Assembly: GCF_006547045.1 (NCBI RefSeq)
Contig: NZ_CP041242.1
Location: forward strand, 1,498,001-1,562,000
Length of the DNA stretch: 64,000 nt
From: Lysobacter alkalisoli
GTDB lineage: Bacteria > Pseudomonadota > Gammaproteobacteria > Xanthomonadales > Xanthomonadaceae
Direction: 5' to 3'
The notes under the pieces were generated by a model. That model searched no databases. It was not told the DNA's origin and saw only the letters and a list, made by a program, of their open reading frames with translations. A program made the position numbers and the translations under genes. Each line of letters starts with the position of its first letter. The stretch's first letter is position 1. This document shows positions 49,042 through 58,142 of the stretch, in pieces.

Positions 49042-50523
49042 ATGCAGACACTCGACAGGCCAGTGCCCGGCGCCCAGGCTCTGGCCGATACCTACAACGA
49101 CAAGGTAGTGCGCCAGTTCGCGGCGATGACCGTGGTCTGGGGCATCGTCGGCATGGCCGTGGGGGTGTTCATCGCCGCGCAGCTGTCCTGGCCGGCACTC
49201 AACTTCGACATCCCCTGGCTCAACTATGGCCGCCTGCGACCGCTGCATACCAATGCGGTGATCTTCGCGTTTGGCGGCAGCGCGCTGATGGCGACCAGCC
49301 TGCATGTGGTTCAACGGACCTGCCACGTGCGGTTGTTTTCCGACCGGCTGGCGGCATTCGTGTTCTGGGGCTGGCAGGCGGTCATCGTCGCCGCCGCGAT
49401 AACCCTGCCGATGGGCCTGACCCAGGGCAAGGAATACGCCGAACTGGAATGGCCGATCGACATCCTGATCACCCTCGTATGGGTGGCCTACGCGGTGGTG
49501 TTCTTCGGAACGATCGCCAAGCGCCGGGTCAGGCATATCTACGTCGCCAACTGGTTCTACGGTGCCTTCATCATCGCCGTGGCGCTGCTGCACATCGTCA
49601 ACAGCCTGGCGATGCCGGTGACTCTGGGCAAGTCGTATTCGCTGTACACCGGCGCGGTCGATGCGATGGTGCAGTGGTGGTACGGCCACAACGCGGTCGG
49701 CTTCTTCCTGACCGCCGGCTTCCTCGGGATGATGTACTACTACGTGCCCAAGCAGGCACAGAGGCCGATCTACTCCTACCGGCTGTCGATCGTGCACTTC
49801 TGGGCGCTGATCGCGGTGTACATGTGGGCCGGACCGCACCACCTGCATTACACCGCGCTGCCCGACTGGGTGCAGTCGGTCGGCATGGTGTTCTCGCTGA
49901 TCCTGCTGGCGCCGAGCTGGGGCGGTGCGATCAACGGTGTCATGACCCTGTCCGGCGCCTGGCACAAGCTGCGCACCGACCCGATTCTCAAGTTCCTTAT
50001 CGTCGCCGTCAGTTTCTACATGATCGCCACCTTCGAGGGGCCGATGATGTCGATCAAGACAGTCAACTCGCTGTCGCATTACACCGACTGGACCGTCGGC
50101 CACGTGCATGCCGGCGCGCTGGGCTGGGTCGCGATGATCAGCATCGGTTCGCTGTATGCGATGTTGCCGCGCCTGCTCGGGCAGAAGGAGATGTATTCGA
50201 CCCGGGCCATCGATCTGCATTTCTGGATCCATACCATCGGCGTGGTGTTCTACATCGCATCGATGTGGATTGCCGGCGTGATGCAAGGGCTGATGTGGCG
50301 CGCCACCAACGATGACGGCACGTTGACCTACACCTTCGTCGAGGCGCTCAACGCGACCTATCCGTACTACCTGGGGCGCCTGGCCGGCGGCGTGCTGGTG
50401 GTGGCCGGCATGCTGCTGATGGGTTGGAACGTGCTCAGGACCTGGCAACGCGCGCCGGCCCGGCTGTCGATCCCGGTGCTGCAGCCGGCGCTGCAGCCAG
50501 ATCGCGCCGAAGCCGCCGCCTGA
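49042..50523 (+). CDS. ccoN: Cytochrome c oxidase, cbb3-type, subunit I
   Basis: Catalytic haem b/b3-CuB subunit of the high-affinity cbb3 oxidase. The 493-residue protein has about 12 helices. Metal-site histidines are visible in [11 protein letters not shown] (low-spin haem), [12 protein letters not shown] and [14 protein letters not shown] (CuB), and [13 protein letters not shown] (haem ligands). The C-terminus is Ala/Gln-rich and soluble. ATG 49042 is chosen; an upstream in-frame ATG at 48982 lies before the predicted transcript start. First gene of ccoNOQP. Confidence 0.97.
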   Translation: MQTLDRPVPGAQALADTYNDKVVRQFAAMTVVWGIVGMAVGVFIAAQLSWPALNFDIPWLNYGRLRPLHTNAVIFAFGGSALMATSLHVVQRTCHVRLFSDRLAAFVFWGWQAVIVAAAITLPMGLTQGKEYAELEWPIDILITLVWVAYAVVFFGTIAKRRVRHIYVANWFYGAFIIAVALLHIVNSLAMPVTLGKSYSLYTGAVDAMVQWWYGHNAVGFFLTAGFLGMMYYYVPKQAQRPIYSYRLSIVHFWALIAVYMWAGPHHLHYTALPDWVQSVGMVFSLILLAPSWGGAINGVMTLSGAWHKLRTDPILKFLIVAVSFYMIATFEGPMMSIKTVNSLSHYTDWTVGHVHAGALGWVAMISIGSLYAMLPRLLGQKEMYSTRAIDLHFWIHTIGVVFYIASMWIAGVMQGLMWRATNDDGTLTYTFVEALNATYPYYLGRLAGGVLVVAGMLLMGWNVLRTWQRAPARLSIPVLQPALQPDRAEAAA

Positions 50524-50533
50524 GGACATACGC

Positions 50534-51151
50534 ATGAGCCATTCCCACGAGAAAGTCGAAACCAATGTCGGCCTGATGGCGGTGTTGATCGCGGTGGCCG
50601 TGTCGTTCGGCGGCCTGGCCGAGATCGTGCCGCTGATGTACCAGGCCGAGGCGATCGAGCCCCTGCCAGGGGTGAAACCGTATCCGGCGCTCGAACTGGT
50701 CGGTCGCGACGTGTATGTCCGTGAGGGTTGCTACAACTGCCACTCGCAGATGGTCCGGACCCTGCGCTTCGAGACCGAGCGTTACGGCCACTACTCACTG
50801 GCCGGCGAGTCGGTCTACGACCGTCCATTCCAGTGGGGCAGCAAGCGCACCGGGCCGGACCTGGCCCGGGTCGGCGGCCGCTATCCCGACGACTGGCATC
50901 GCGTGCACCTGATCAATCCGCGCGACGTGGTGCCCGAATCCAACATGCCCGGCTTCCCGTGGCTGGAGAAGGCCAGGGTCGATGGCGAGCTGGTCGAGAA
51001 GAAGATGCGCGCCCTGCAATTCATCGGCGATCCCTACACCGACGAGGAGATCGCGGGCGCACGCCAGAACGTTGCCGGCAAGACCGAGCTCGATGCGCTG
51101 GTGGCCTACCTGCAGGGCCTGGGCCGGCATGCGCCAAGGGGAGGAAATTGA
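50534..51151 (+). CDS. ccoO: Cytochrome c oxidase, cbb3-type, subunit II
   Basis: Membrane-anchored monohaem cytochrome c that feeds electrons to CcoN. The 205-residue protein has one N-terminal helix (about 13-36), the haem motif CYNCH (C66, C69, H70), and the distal Met region SNMPGFPWL. It begins 10 bp after the ccoN stop, and ccoQ follows at once. Confidence 0.97.
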   Translation: MSHSHEKVETNVGLMAVLIAVAVSFGGLAEIVPLMYQAEAIEPLPGVKPYPALELVGRDVYVREGCYNCHSQMVRTLRFETERYGHYSLAGESVYDRPFQWGSKRTGPDLARVGGRYPDDWHRVHLINPRDVVPESNMPGFPWLEKARVDGELVEKKMRALQFIGDPYTDEEIAGARQNVAGKTELDALVAYLQGLGRHAPRGGN

Positions 51152-51152
51152 G

Positions 51153-51323
51153 ATGATTTCAGGAATCGTTTCCGTACTGCTGCTGGCGCTGTTCGCTGCT
51201 GGCTGGTTGTGGGCGTGGAGCCCGAAGCGCAGGCAGGACTTCGAGGCGGCCGCACTGCTTCCGCTGGAGCAGGATGAGCCCGCGCTTGCCGACAGTGTGC
51301 TTCCCCCGGAGATGAAGCCATGA
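51153..51323 (+). CDS. ccoQ: Cytochrome c oxidase, cbb3-type, CcoQ subunit
   Basis: A 56-residue single-helix protein (ISGIVSVLLLALFAAGWLWAWSPKRRQDFEAAA) that helps keep CcoP bound to the core. The KRRQDFEAAA stretch after the helix is the typical CcoQ/FixQ mark. GGGGAGG precedes the ATG. The stop overlaps the ccoP start. Confidence 0.92.
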   Translation: MISGIVSVLLLALFAAGWLWAWSPKRRQDFEAAALLPLEQDEPALADSVLPPEMKP

Positions 51324-52246
51324 GCGCCGGCTGGTCATGGTTCGTGATCGCACTGATCGTGCTGAATGTGCTCGGCTGCGTCTGGCTGATCTGGTGGACC
51401 GGCCGACGGCGCCCGGGCGACCCGGCACCGACCGACACCAGCCATGTGTGGGACGACGATCTCACCGAGTACAACAAGCCGATGCCGAAGTGGTGGATCA
51501 ACCTGTTCTATCTGACCATCGTGTTTTCGATCGGTTACCTGATCTGGTATCCGGGGCTGGGTGCGTTTGCGGGCATCAGCCGATGGACGTCGGCAGGTGA
51601 GCACGGACTGCAGAAGGAGAAGTTCGATGCACGTCTGGAGGAGACATTCCGTCCCTATGCCGGCCAACCGATCGACGTGATCGCACGCGACCCGGTCGCG
51701 CTCGAACTGGGGCGCTCGATCTTCGGCAACACCTGCGCGACCTGTCACGGCTCTTCGGGCAAGGGCGCGATCGGTTATCCCGACCTGACCGACGGCGTCT
51801 GGCACTGGGGAGGCTCGCCCGAGCGCATCCTCGATAGCGTGCTCGACGGCCGCGAAGGCGTGATGACGCCGTGGGGCATGGTGCTGGCCGGGATGAAGGG
51901 CGACAACGCGGTCGACTACGTGGTCGCCTACGTGCGCTCGCTGCCCAATCCTGCAGGGGTTGAAAACAACTACATGGCCGCGCAGGGCAAGAGCCTGTAC
52001 GAGGGTGTCTGCATCGCCTGTCACGGAGCCGATGGCAAGGGCAACCAGGATCTCGGCGCACCGGATCTGACCGACGACTACTGGCTGTACGGCAACAGCA
52101 AGGCAAGCCTGTACGAATCCATCGCCAACGGCCGCCATGGCGTGATGCCGCCGCATCGCGAGCTGCTGGGCGAGACCCGCTCGCGCCTGGTGGCGGCTTA
52201 TGTCTGGTCGTTGTCGCATCCGCCGGACGGCGCGGTCACGGAGTAA
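51320..52246 (+). CDS. ccoP: Cytochrome c oxidase, cbb3-type, subunit III (dihaem)
   Basis: Dihaem cytochrome c receiving electrons from soluble cytochrome c. The 308-residue protein has two N-terminal helices (about 7-27 and 60-80), the CcoP-specific DDDLTEYNKPMPKWW linker between them, and haem motifs CATCH (139-143) and CIACH (231-235). The ATG overlaps ccoQ by 4 bp. Confidence 0.97.
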   Translation: MSAGWSWFVIALIVLNVLGCVWLIWWTGRRRPGDPAPTDTSHVWDDDLTEYNKPMPKWWINLFYLTIVFSIGYLIWYPGLGAFAGISRWTSAGEHGLQKEKFDARLEETFRPYAGQPIDVIARDPVALELGRSIFGNTCATCHGSSGKGAIGYPDLTDGVWHWGGSPERILDSVLDGREGVMTPWGMVLAGMKGDNAVDYVVAYVRSLPNPAGVENNYMAAQGKSLYEGVCIACHGADGKGNQDLGAPDLTDDYWLYGNSKASLYESIANGRHGVMPPHRELLGETRSRLVAAYVWSLSHPPDGAVTE

Positions 52247-52250
52247 ACGC

Positions 52251-52547
52251 GTGCCGGATTTCACCAGCCCCCGTCTCGACCATCCGCCGCGCCCGCTGGC
52301 GCAGCGGATCGGTGCCATCCTGTGGCCGAGCTTCTTCACAGCCGGCATCTGCACGATGGTGTTCTTCGCCCACGTCGATCCGATCGAGCTGCGCGACATG
52401 AGTTTTCCCGGTCTGCCGATGACGCGCCCGCTCGGTTACACCCTGGGCTTCTTCATGTTCTGGCTGGCGACTGCGGCTTCCAGCCTCTTCACCTGGATCC
52501 TCCTGCGTCCCCCGGGTCGCTTCAACCGGCCATTGCGGCGGGATTGA
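52251..52547 (+). CDS. Small membrane protein of unknown function in the cbb3 locus
   Basis: A 98-residue protein with a Pro-rich N-terminus (SPRLDHPPRPLAQRIG) and two hydrophobic helices (about 24-43 and 60-82). No cofactor motif. The start is taken as GTG 52251, 4 bp after the ccoP stop, and its end is followed by a good ribosome site that now serves only a mini-ORF before ccoG. I do not recognise the family; the position suggests an assembly or accessory role for the oxidase. Confidence 0.7.
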   Translation: MPDFTSPRLDHPPRPLAQRIGAILWPSFFTAGICTMVFFAHVDPIELRDMSFPGLPMTRPLGYTLGFFMFWLATAASSLFTWILLRPPGRFNRPLRRD

Positions 52548-52555
52548 AGGTGATC

Positions 52556-52609
52556 ATGAAACATCGGAAGCGCCTGCCCAGTCATTCCCGCGAAGGCGGG
52601 AATCCATGA
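52556..52609 (+). CDS. 17-codon leader ORF before ccoG, built on a repeat
   Basis: GAAGGTG (52546-52552) is a good ribosome site for ATG 52556. The peptide reads MKHRKRLPSHSREGGNP, and the TGA at 52607-52609 overlaps the ccoG ATG (ATGA). The second half is encoded by the CCCGCGAAGGCGGG repeat. It probably arose when the repeat separated the original ribosome site from ccoG, so ccoG may be translated by re-initiation. Confidence 0.4.
   Translation: MKHRKRLPSHSREGGNP
52581..52608. repeat. CCCGCGAAGGCGGG hairpin repeat touching the ccoG start codon
   Basis: ATTCCCGC pairs with GCGGGAAT around GAAG; CC and then ATG follow. The copy at 24364-24394 is the same with a compensating base pair. The ccoG start codon lies inside the repeat consensus (...AATCCATG). 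Confidence 0.82.
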
Positions 52610-54141
52610 AAAAGGTCATCGACATCGAAGTCCTCGACGACGGCGGCAATGCGTTGTACGTCAGCGAGCGCAAGGTCTATCCCCGCGACGTCGAAGGCCG
52701 CTTCCAGAGCCTGCGCAAGACGGCGGTATTCGTGCTGCTGGGCATGTTCTATCTGTTCCCGTGGTTGCGCTGGGATGGACGCCAGGCGGTGCTGTTCGAC
52801 CTGCCAGCGCGAAAGTTCTACGTGTTCGGGCTGAACTTCTGGCCACAAGATTTCGTCTTCCTGGCACTTCTGCTGGTCATCGCCGGCATGGCGCTGTTCT
52901 TCTTTACCGCGCTGGCCGGACGATTGTGGTGCGGCTATGCCTGTCCGCAAACGGTATGGACCGAAGTGTTCCTGTGGATGGAGCGCTGGACCGAGGGGGA
53001 CCGCCACCAGCGCATGAAGCTCGATGCCGCACCATGGAGCGGCGAAAAGCTGCTGCGCAAGGGCGGCAAGCACATGCTGTGGCTGGTGTTTGCGCTGTGG
53101 ACCGGCTTCACCTTCGTCGGCTTCTTCACCCCGATCCTCGATCTGGGCGCGCGGGCGCCATTTCGCTGGGGCGGCTGGGAGGTGTTCTGGGTACTGTTCT
53201 ACGCGCTGGCCACCTGGGGCAATGCCGGCTTCCTGCGCGAGCAGGTCTGCAAGTACATGTGTCCGTACGCGCGTTTCCAGAGCGCGATGTTCGACCGCAA
53301 CACCCTGCTTATCGCCTACGATCCGATGCGCGGCGAACCGCGCGGTCCGCGTCGTCGCGGGTTGGCCAGCGTGCTCGAGCGCGTGCGCGGACTGCTCGAC
53401 ATGGCAACCGCCACCGATTACGTGTTCCGGGCCGCCCATGGCGCCCAGAAGGTGCAGGCGGCCGGCACCACCTCGATCGTCGACGAGGGGCTGAAGGCCG
53501 AACCGCTGCCGAAGTTCGCACCCGAAGCGCTGGGCGACTGCATCGATTGCACCCTGTGCGTGCAGGTATGCCCGACCGGCATCGACATCCGCAACGGCCT
53601 GCAGTACGAGTGCATCGCCTGCGGCGCCTGCATCGACGCCTGTGATCGGGTCATGGACAAGATGGGTTATCCGCACGGGCTGATCCGCTATTCGACCCAG
53701 AACGCGATCGATGGCAAACCGACCCGGGTGCTGCGTCCGCGGATGCTGGTGTACGGTTCACTGCTGCTTGTCCTGTGCATGGCATGGGCCTGGGGCGTGG
53801 GTAACCGGAGCCCGCTGATCGCCGAGGTGCTGCGCGATCGCAATACGCTGTATCGCGAGGCGGGCGATGGCCGGATCGAGAACGGCTACACGCTCAAGCT
53901 CGTCAACAAGACGCTCGATCCGCAGCGCTACGGCCTCGCCGTGCAGGTGCCGGAAGGCATCGTTCTGTCCGGCGCCCCTGCCGTCATCGAAGTCGGCGCT
54001 GAAGAGGTGTCGAGCATCCCGCTGGTGTTGTCGGCGGAACAGGGCCTGCGCGGACGCCACGCAGTCGTGTTCGTGGTCGAGTCCATGGACGGAAGTCTCC
54101 GTCAGCATGTCGAATCCAGTTTCTTCGGGCCAATCGAATGA
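52606..54141 (+). CDS. ccoG: Cytochrome c oxidase accessory protein CcoG (RdxA/FixG)
   Basis: Polyferredoxin-like membrane protein that reduces Cu(II) during cbb3 assembly. The 511-residue protein has five or so helices, CGYACPQTVW and CKYMCPYARFQ in the membrane part, then two 4Fe-4S motifs CIDCTLCVQVCP and CIACGACIDACD, and a C-terminal Ig-like domain. KVYPRDVEGRFQSLRK near the start is family-typical. No free ribosome site precedes ATG 52606 because the hairpin repeat lies there. Confidence 0.95.
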   Translation: MKKVIDIEVLDDGGNALYVSERKVYPRDVEGRFQSLRKTAVFVLLGMFYLFPWLRWDGRQAVLFDLPARKFYVFGLNFWPQDFVFLALLLVIAGMALFFFTALAGRLWCGYACPQTVWTEVFLWMERWTEGDRHQRMKLDAAPWSGEKLLRKGGKHMLWLVFALWTGFTFVGFFTPILDLGARAPFRWGGWEVFWVLFYALATWGNAGFLREQVCKYMCPYARFQSAMFDRNTLLIAYDPMRGEPRGPRRRGLASVLERVRGLLDMATATDYVFRAAHGAQKVQAAGTTSIVDEGLKAEPLPKFAPEALGDCIDCTLCVQVCPTGIDIRNGLQYECIACGACIDACDRVMDKMGYPHGLIRYSTQNAIDGKPTRVLRPRMLVYGSLLLVLCMAWAWGVGNRSPLIAEVLRDRNTLYREAGDGRIENGYTLKLVNKTLDPQRYGLAVQVPEGIVLSGAPAVIEVGAEEVSSIPLVLSAEQGLRGRHAVVFVVESMDGSLRQHVESSFFGPIE

Positions 54142-54713
54142 TCAGACGCCATCCCCTTCGTGAACCCATGGTCTGGCTGGTGATCGCGCTGCCGGCGCTG
54201 GCGGTCGTCGTTGGCATCACCATGCTCGTCATCGCGATCCGCAGCGGTGGTGACGACGCGGTGATCGATCCGGTCCAGCGTACCGCGCAGATCCAGACCA
54301 TTTCGCTGGGGCCTGATGCACGGGCGCGAGAGCTGAAGCTGTCGGCGGTGCTGCAGGTCGACGGCGGGCAGGTGCTGCTCCTGCCCGCGACCGGCGAGTG
54401 GGGGCAGGGCACGACCATTGCGGGTCCGGCCGGTGCCAATTCTTCCGGCGGCGCGAAAGCCGGCGACGGCAACCATGAGCAGCCGCTGACGCTGCTGGTG
54501 TCGCATCCGACCGATGCCGGGCAGGACCTGCGCCTGCAACTGCAACCGACGGAACTGGGCTGGCGCATCGAACTCGAAGACCCGCTGGACCTCGGCCACG
54601 ACTGGTTGCTCCAGCTGACACCGCCGGATGGTTCCTGGCGCCTGCACGGACGCCTGCCGGCGACCCGGAACGCGGTACGCCTCGGCCCGGCGCTGCCGGA
54701 GAATCCATCCTGA
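54138..54713 (+). CDS. ccoH: FixH-family cbb3 assembly protein (CcoH)
   Basis: A 191-residue protein with one N-terminal helix (about 11-33, VWLVIALPALAVVVGITMLVIA) and a periplasmic beta-rich domain ending in DWLLQLTPPDGSWRLHGRLP. FixH/CcoH stays bound to the assembling oxidase. The usual FixH core is spread out by a Gly/Ala-rich insertion near residues 95-112. The ATG overlaps the ccoG stop and its TGA overlaps the ccoI ATG by one base. Confidence 0.88.
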   Translation: MIRRHPLREPMVWLVIALPALAVVVGITMLVIAIRSGGDDAVIDPVQRTAQIQTISLGPDARARELKLSAVLQVDGGQVLLLPATGEWGQGTTIAGPAGANSSGGAKAGDGNHEQPLTLLVSHPTDAGQDLRLQLQPTELGWRIELEDPLDLGHDWLLQLTPPDGSWRLHGRLPATRNAVRLGPALPENPS

Positions 54714-57193
54714 TGGGTGTCGCCATCCTCCAATCGCATGTCGACGACCGCGCCGGCGAGTCCAGCGCCAATGGCGTGGCCGGACAATGCTGCTTCCACT
54801 GCGGCGAGCCGCTGCCTGCCGATGCGGTGAACGAAGCCATTGCCGGCCAGGCACGCGCTTTCTGCTGTGCGGGCTGCGCTGCGGCCGCGCAATGGATCAC
54901 CGGCGCCGCATTGGAGGATTACTACCGGCTCCGCCAGGCGCCGGCGGGTCGGGTCGGCGGCGTGTCCGCAGACTATGCGGCTTTCGATCGCGACGTGGTG
55001 CTGGCCGAGCACAGCCGCGCCGTGGAGGGGGGGCGCGAGATCACCGTGCTGACCGACGCGATGCGCTGCGCAGCCTGTGCCTGGCTGATCGACCGCGCCC
55101 TGCGCCGTGAACCCGGTGTGCTCGACATCACTGCCAACGCGGTGACCGGGCGTATCCGGCTGGGCTGGGATCCGGACCGCATCGCGCTGTCGTCGTTGAT
55201 GACGCGGCTGGCCGCGCTCGGTTATCGGCCATGGCTCGCGACCGGCGAGGCGCGCGAACAGGCGCGTCGTCGCGAGAACCGGCGCTGGCTGCTGCGCCTG
55301 GGCGTGGCCGGGCTCGGCGCGATACAGGCGATGATGCTGGCCGAGGCGCTGTATCTCGACGTGCACCAGACCATGCCGGTCGCGACGCGCGACTTCTTCC
55401 GCTGGTTGACCATGCTGGTCTCGACACCGGTGGTGTTCTATGCCGGCTGGCCGTTCCTGGAAGGCATGTGGCGCGAGCTGCGCGGCCGACGGCTCGGCAT
55501 GGATACCCTGATCGGTGGCTCCACCCTGCTTGCGTATTTCGCCAGCGTGCTGGAAACCTTCCGTGGCGGCGTGCATGTCTGGTACGACGCCGCGGTGATG
55601 TTCGTGTTCCTGCTGCTGGTCGCGCGCATGCTCGAGCAGCGCGCGCGCGGCATCGCCAGCGCCCAGATCGATGCGCTGGCCCGTGCCCGTCCCGCATTGG
55701 CCACGCGGGAATGCGCCGGGGCCGGTGACGGGCAGAGAATCGAGCAGGTGCCGCTGGCCGAGCTCGCGCCTGGCGACGTGGTCCGGGTCGCTCCGGGCGA
55801 GGCGGTGCCAGCCGATGGCGTCCTGCTCGACCATGCCTCGGCCTTCGACGAAGCCCTGCTCACCGGGGAGTCGGAGCCGGTGGCACGCCGTGCCGGCGAC
55901 ACGGTCCTGGCCGGCAGCCATTGCCACGAGCGGCCGGCGCGGATGCGCCTGACCCGTACCGGCAGCGACACCCGCCTGTCGCAGCTCGCGCAACTGGTCG
56001 ATCGTGCCCAGGCCGAGCGCCCGCGGCTGGCGCAGGTCACCGAGCGCATCGCCAGCGTATTCGTGGCGGTACTGCTGGTCGTGGCCGCGGGCGTGTATGC
56101 GTGGTGGCATGTGCATGAGCCCGCGCGTGCGCTCGAGGTGACCCTCGCGGTGCTGGTGGTCAGTTGCCCCTGCGCGCTGTCGCTGGCGGTGCCGGCGGCG
56201 TTGACCACCGCGCACGGCGCGCTGGCGCGGATCGGCGTGCTCGGCCTGCGCGGCGACGCCCTGGCCGTACTCGCACGCGTCGACCACATCGTGTTCGACA
56301 AGACCGGCACGCTCGGCGATGGCCAGCCGACGCTGGGGAATGTGCAGGTATATGGCGGCTTGGACATTGCTGGTGCCCTGCGGATCGCTGCTGCGCTGGA
56401 ACGGGACAGCCGGCATCCATTGGCGCGCGCGTTCGCGCACGTCGTCGACGCGCCGCGCGCCGTCGATTCGCGGTTCGAGCCCGGTGCCGGCATCGTCGGC
56501 CGGGTCGACGAACGTGAGTGGCGGTTGGGACGGGCGGGTTTCGCGTGTCGTGGACATGACGACGGCGCGCTGTGGCTGGGCGATGGCGAGCAGGCTTTTG
56601 CACGGTTCGAGGTGCGGGAAACACCGCGTGTCGATGCCGCGGTCGCGATCGACGCGCTGCGAGGGCAGGGGGTCGGAATCGAAATCTGCAGCGGCGATGC
56701 CGACGGCACGGTTGCCCGGTTCGCGGAACAGCTCGGCATCGACGCGTTCCGCGCGCGACAGACGCCGGAGCAGAAGCTCGCCCATGTACACGAACTGCAG
56801 GCGGAGGGGCGCATCGTCGCGATGGTTGGCGATGGCCTCAACGACGCGCCGGTGCTGGCCGGTGCGGACGTCTCACTGGCGATGGCCGACGGCGCGGCAT
56901 TGGCCCAGCGTGCAGCCGACTTCGTGGTGACCAGTCCGTCGCTGTCGCGGATCCCGCAGGCGATCGGGCTGGCGCGTCGCACGCGGACCCTCATCCGCCA
57001 GAACCTTGCCTGGGCGCTGGGCTACAACGTACTTGCACTGCCACTGGCCGCGAGCGGGCTGGTGACACCGTGGCTGGCGGCACTGGGCATGGCGTTGTCC
57101 TCGCTGCTGGTCACGGTCAACGCTCTGCGCCTGCTCCGGCAGCGACACCGGGCGGATCCACAGTCCTTCGCGGGAAGGAAGGCACCGGCATGA
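54713..57193 (+). CDS. ccoI: Copper-transporting P1B-type ATPase CcoI (FixI)
   Basis: Moves copper across the inner membrane for the CuB site of cbb3 oxidase. The 826-residue protein has an N-terminal Cys cluster (CCFHCGEPL, CCAGC), a heavy-metal domain CAAC (C119, C122), and eight helices with the CPC transport motif C485-P486-C487. The phosphorylation site is D529 (DKTGTLG) and the hinge is GDGLNDAPVL. This double Cys N-terminus is characteristic of CcoI rather than CopA. The start is ATG 54713. Confidence 0.96.
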   Translation: MGVAILQSHVDDRAGESSANGVAGQCCFHCGEPLPADAVNEAIAGQARAFCCAGCAAAAQWITGAALEDYYRLRQAPAGRVGGVSADYAAFDRDVVLAEHSRAVEGGREITVLTDAMRCAACAWLIDRALRREPGVLDITANAVTGRIRLGWDPDRIALSSLMTRLAALGYRPWLATGEAREQARRRENRRWLLRLGVAGLGAIQAMMLAEALYLDVHQTMPVATRDFFRWLTMLVSTPVVFYAGWPFLEGMWRELRGRRLGMDTLIGGSTLLAYFASVLETFRGGVHVWYDAAVMFVFLLLVARMLEQRARGIASAQIDALARARPALATRECAGAGDGQRIEQVPLAELAPGDVVRVAPGEAVPADGVLLDHASAFDEALLTGESEPVARRAGDTVLAGSHCHERPARMRLTRTGSDTRLSQLAQLVDRAQAERPRLAQVTERIASVFVAVLLVVAAGVYAWWHVHEPARALEVTLAVLVVSCPCALSLAVPAALTTAHGALARIGVLGLRGDALAVLARVDHIVFDKTGTLGDGQPTLGNVQVYGGLDIAGALRIAAALERDSRHPLARAFAHVVDAPRAVDSRFEPGAGIVGRVDEREWRLGRAGFACRGHDDGALWLGDGEQAFARFEVRETPRVDAAVAIDALRGQGVGIEICSGDADGTVARFAEQLGIDAFRARQTPEQKLAHVHELQAEGRIVAMVGDGLNDAPVLAGADVSLAMADGAALAQRAADFVVTSPSLSRIPQAIGLARRTRTLIRQNLAWALGYNVLALPLAASGLVTPWLAALGMALSSLLVTVNALRLLRQRHRADPQSFAGRKAPA

Positions 57194-57378
57194 ACATCCT
57201 GCTTCTGCTCATCCCGTTGAGCCTGGTGCTGCTGGCCGCGGCGATCGCCATGTTCGTATGGGCGGTGCGTCGCGGCCAGTTCGATGACCTCGATGCCCCG
57301 GCGCTGGACATCCTGCGCGACGAGCCCGGACCGCTGCCGCCCGGAGGTGGAAAGGAGCCACCCGAAGATGCCGATTGA
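57190..57378 (+). CDS. ccoS: cbb3 oxidase assembly protein CcoS
   Basis: A 62-residue single-helix protein: ILLLLIPLSLVLLAAAIAMFVWAVRRGQFDDLDAPAL. The helix followed by WAVRRGQFDDLD is the CcoS/FixS mark. It is needed for cofactor insertion into the oxidase. The ATG overlaps ccoI by 4 bp; its end overlaps the next gene by 11 bp. Confidence 0.93.
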   Translation: MNILLLLIPLSLVLLAAAIAMFVWAVRRGQFDDLDAPALDILRDEPGPLPPGGGKEPPEDAD

Positions 57379-58123
57379 CTGGCTCACCCTCGGAGCGGCG
57401 TTGCTGACAGGCCTGCTCGGCGGCGTGCATTGCGCGGCGATGTGCGGTGGCATCGCGACCGGCTTCTCCGCGATGGCATTGCCGGCCGGCGCGGGGCAGG
57501 GCCGTCGGACGTGGGTGTCCTGGCAGACGGCGCTGGACAGCAACCTGGGCCGGGTCGCCGGCTACGTGCTGGCCGGCGCCATTGCCGGTGGCGTCGGTCG
57601 TGGCATCGTGCAGGCCGTACACATGGAGGGCCTGGCCACCGGCCTGCGCATGCTGGTCGGGGCGGTACTGGTGCTGGTCGCGCTGCGCCTGCTCGATCAA
57701 AGCGGCCGACTCGCTTTTCTCGGCCGTGGCGGTCAGCGCTTCTGGCAGCTGCTGCGGCCATTGCAGCGGCACCTGCTGCCGGCCGACACCCGGGCCAGGC
57801 GGCTCGGCCTGGGCATGTTGTGGGGATGGCTGCCGTGCGGGCTCAGCACCACGTTGCTGGTCGCGGCCTGGCTGCAGGCGGATGCAGTCAACGGGGCCTT
57901 GACGATGGCGGCTTTCGGGCTCGGCACCTTGCCGGTCATGCTGCCCTTGACCTGGTCGGGAGTCCGGCTGGGAAAGCGCCTGCAGGATCCGCGTTGGCGA
58001 AGGATCGCGGCCGGACTGGTGTTGATGGCCGGGGTGCTGACGCTGGCCGCGCCGTGGTTGGTGCGGGTGCCGGCCCTGCACGCATTGTTGTCGGTGCTGG
58101 GCTGCGGCAGCCTGCCAGGTTGA
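57368..58123 (+). CDS. TauE/SafE-like membrane protein of the cbb3 locus
   Basis: A 251-residue protein with six or so hydrophobic helices. The first helix carries GGVHCAAMCGGIATGF, and a later one GWLPCGLSTTLL; both Cys motifs are typical of the SafE-like proteins found with cbb3 or cytochrome c assembly genes. A role in copper or thiol handling is plausible but not shown. ATG 57368 is used, within the ccoS end. It is convergent with the FNR gene, 19 bp apart. Confidence 0.82.
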   Translation: MPIDWLTLGAALLTGLLGGVHCAAMCGGIATGFSAMALPAGAGQGRRTWVSWQTALDSNLGRVAGYVLAGAIAGGVGRGIVQAVHMEGLATGLRMLVGAVLVLVALRLLDQSGRLAFLGRGGQRFWQLLRPLQRHLLPADTRARRLGLGMLWGWLPCGLSTTLLVAAWLQADAVNGALTMAAFGLGTLPVMLPLTWSGVRLGKRLQDPRWRRIAAGLVLMAGVLTLAAPWLVRVPALHALLSVLGCGSLPG

Positions 58124-58142
58124 CTGGGCTCAGGCCGGGTGG

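Noticed and set aside
53984-56791. 935-codon minus-strand ORF opposite ccoH/ccoI
   Set aside because: Antisense of clear P-type ATPase coding sequence; long only because GC-rich codons rarely give stops. Composition is Arg/Gln/His-rich without motifs.
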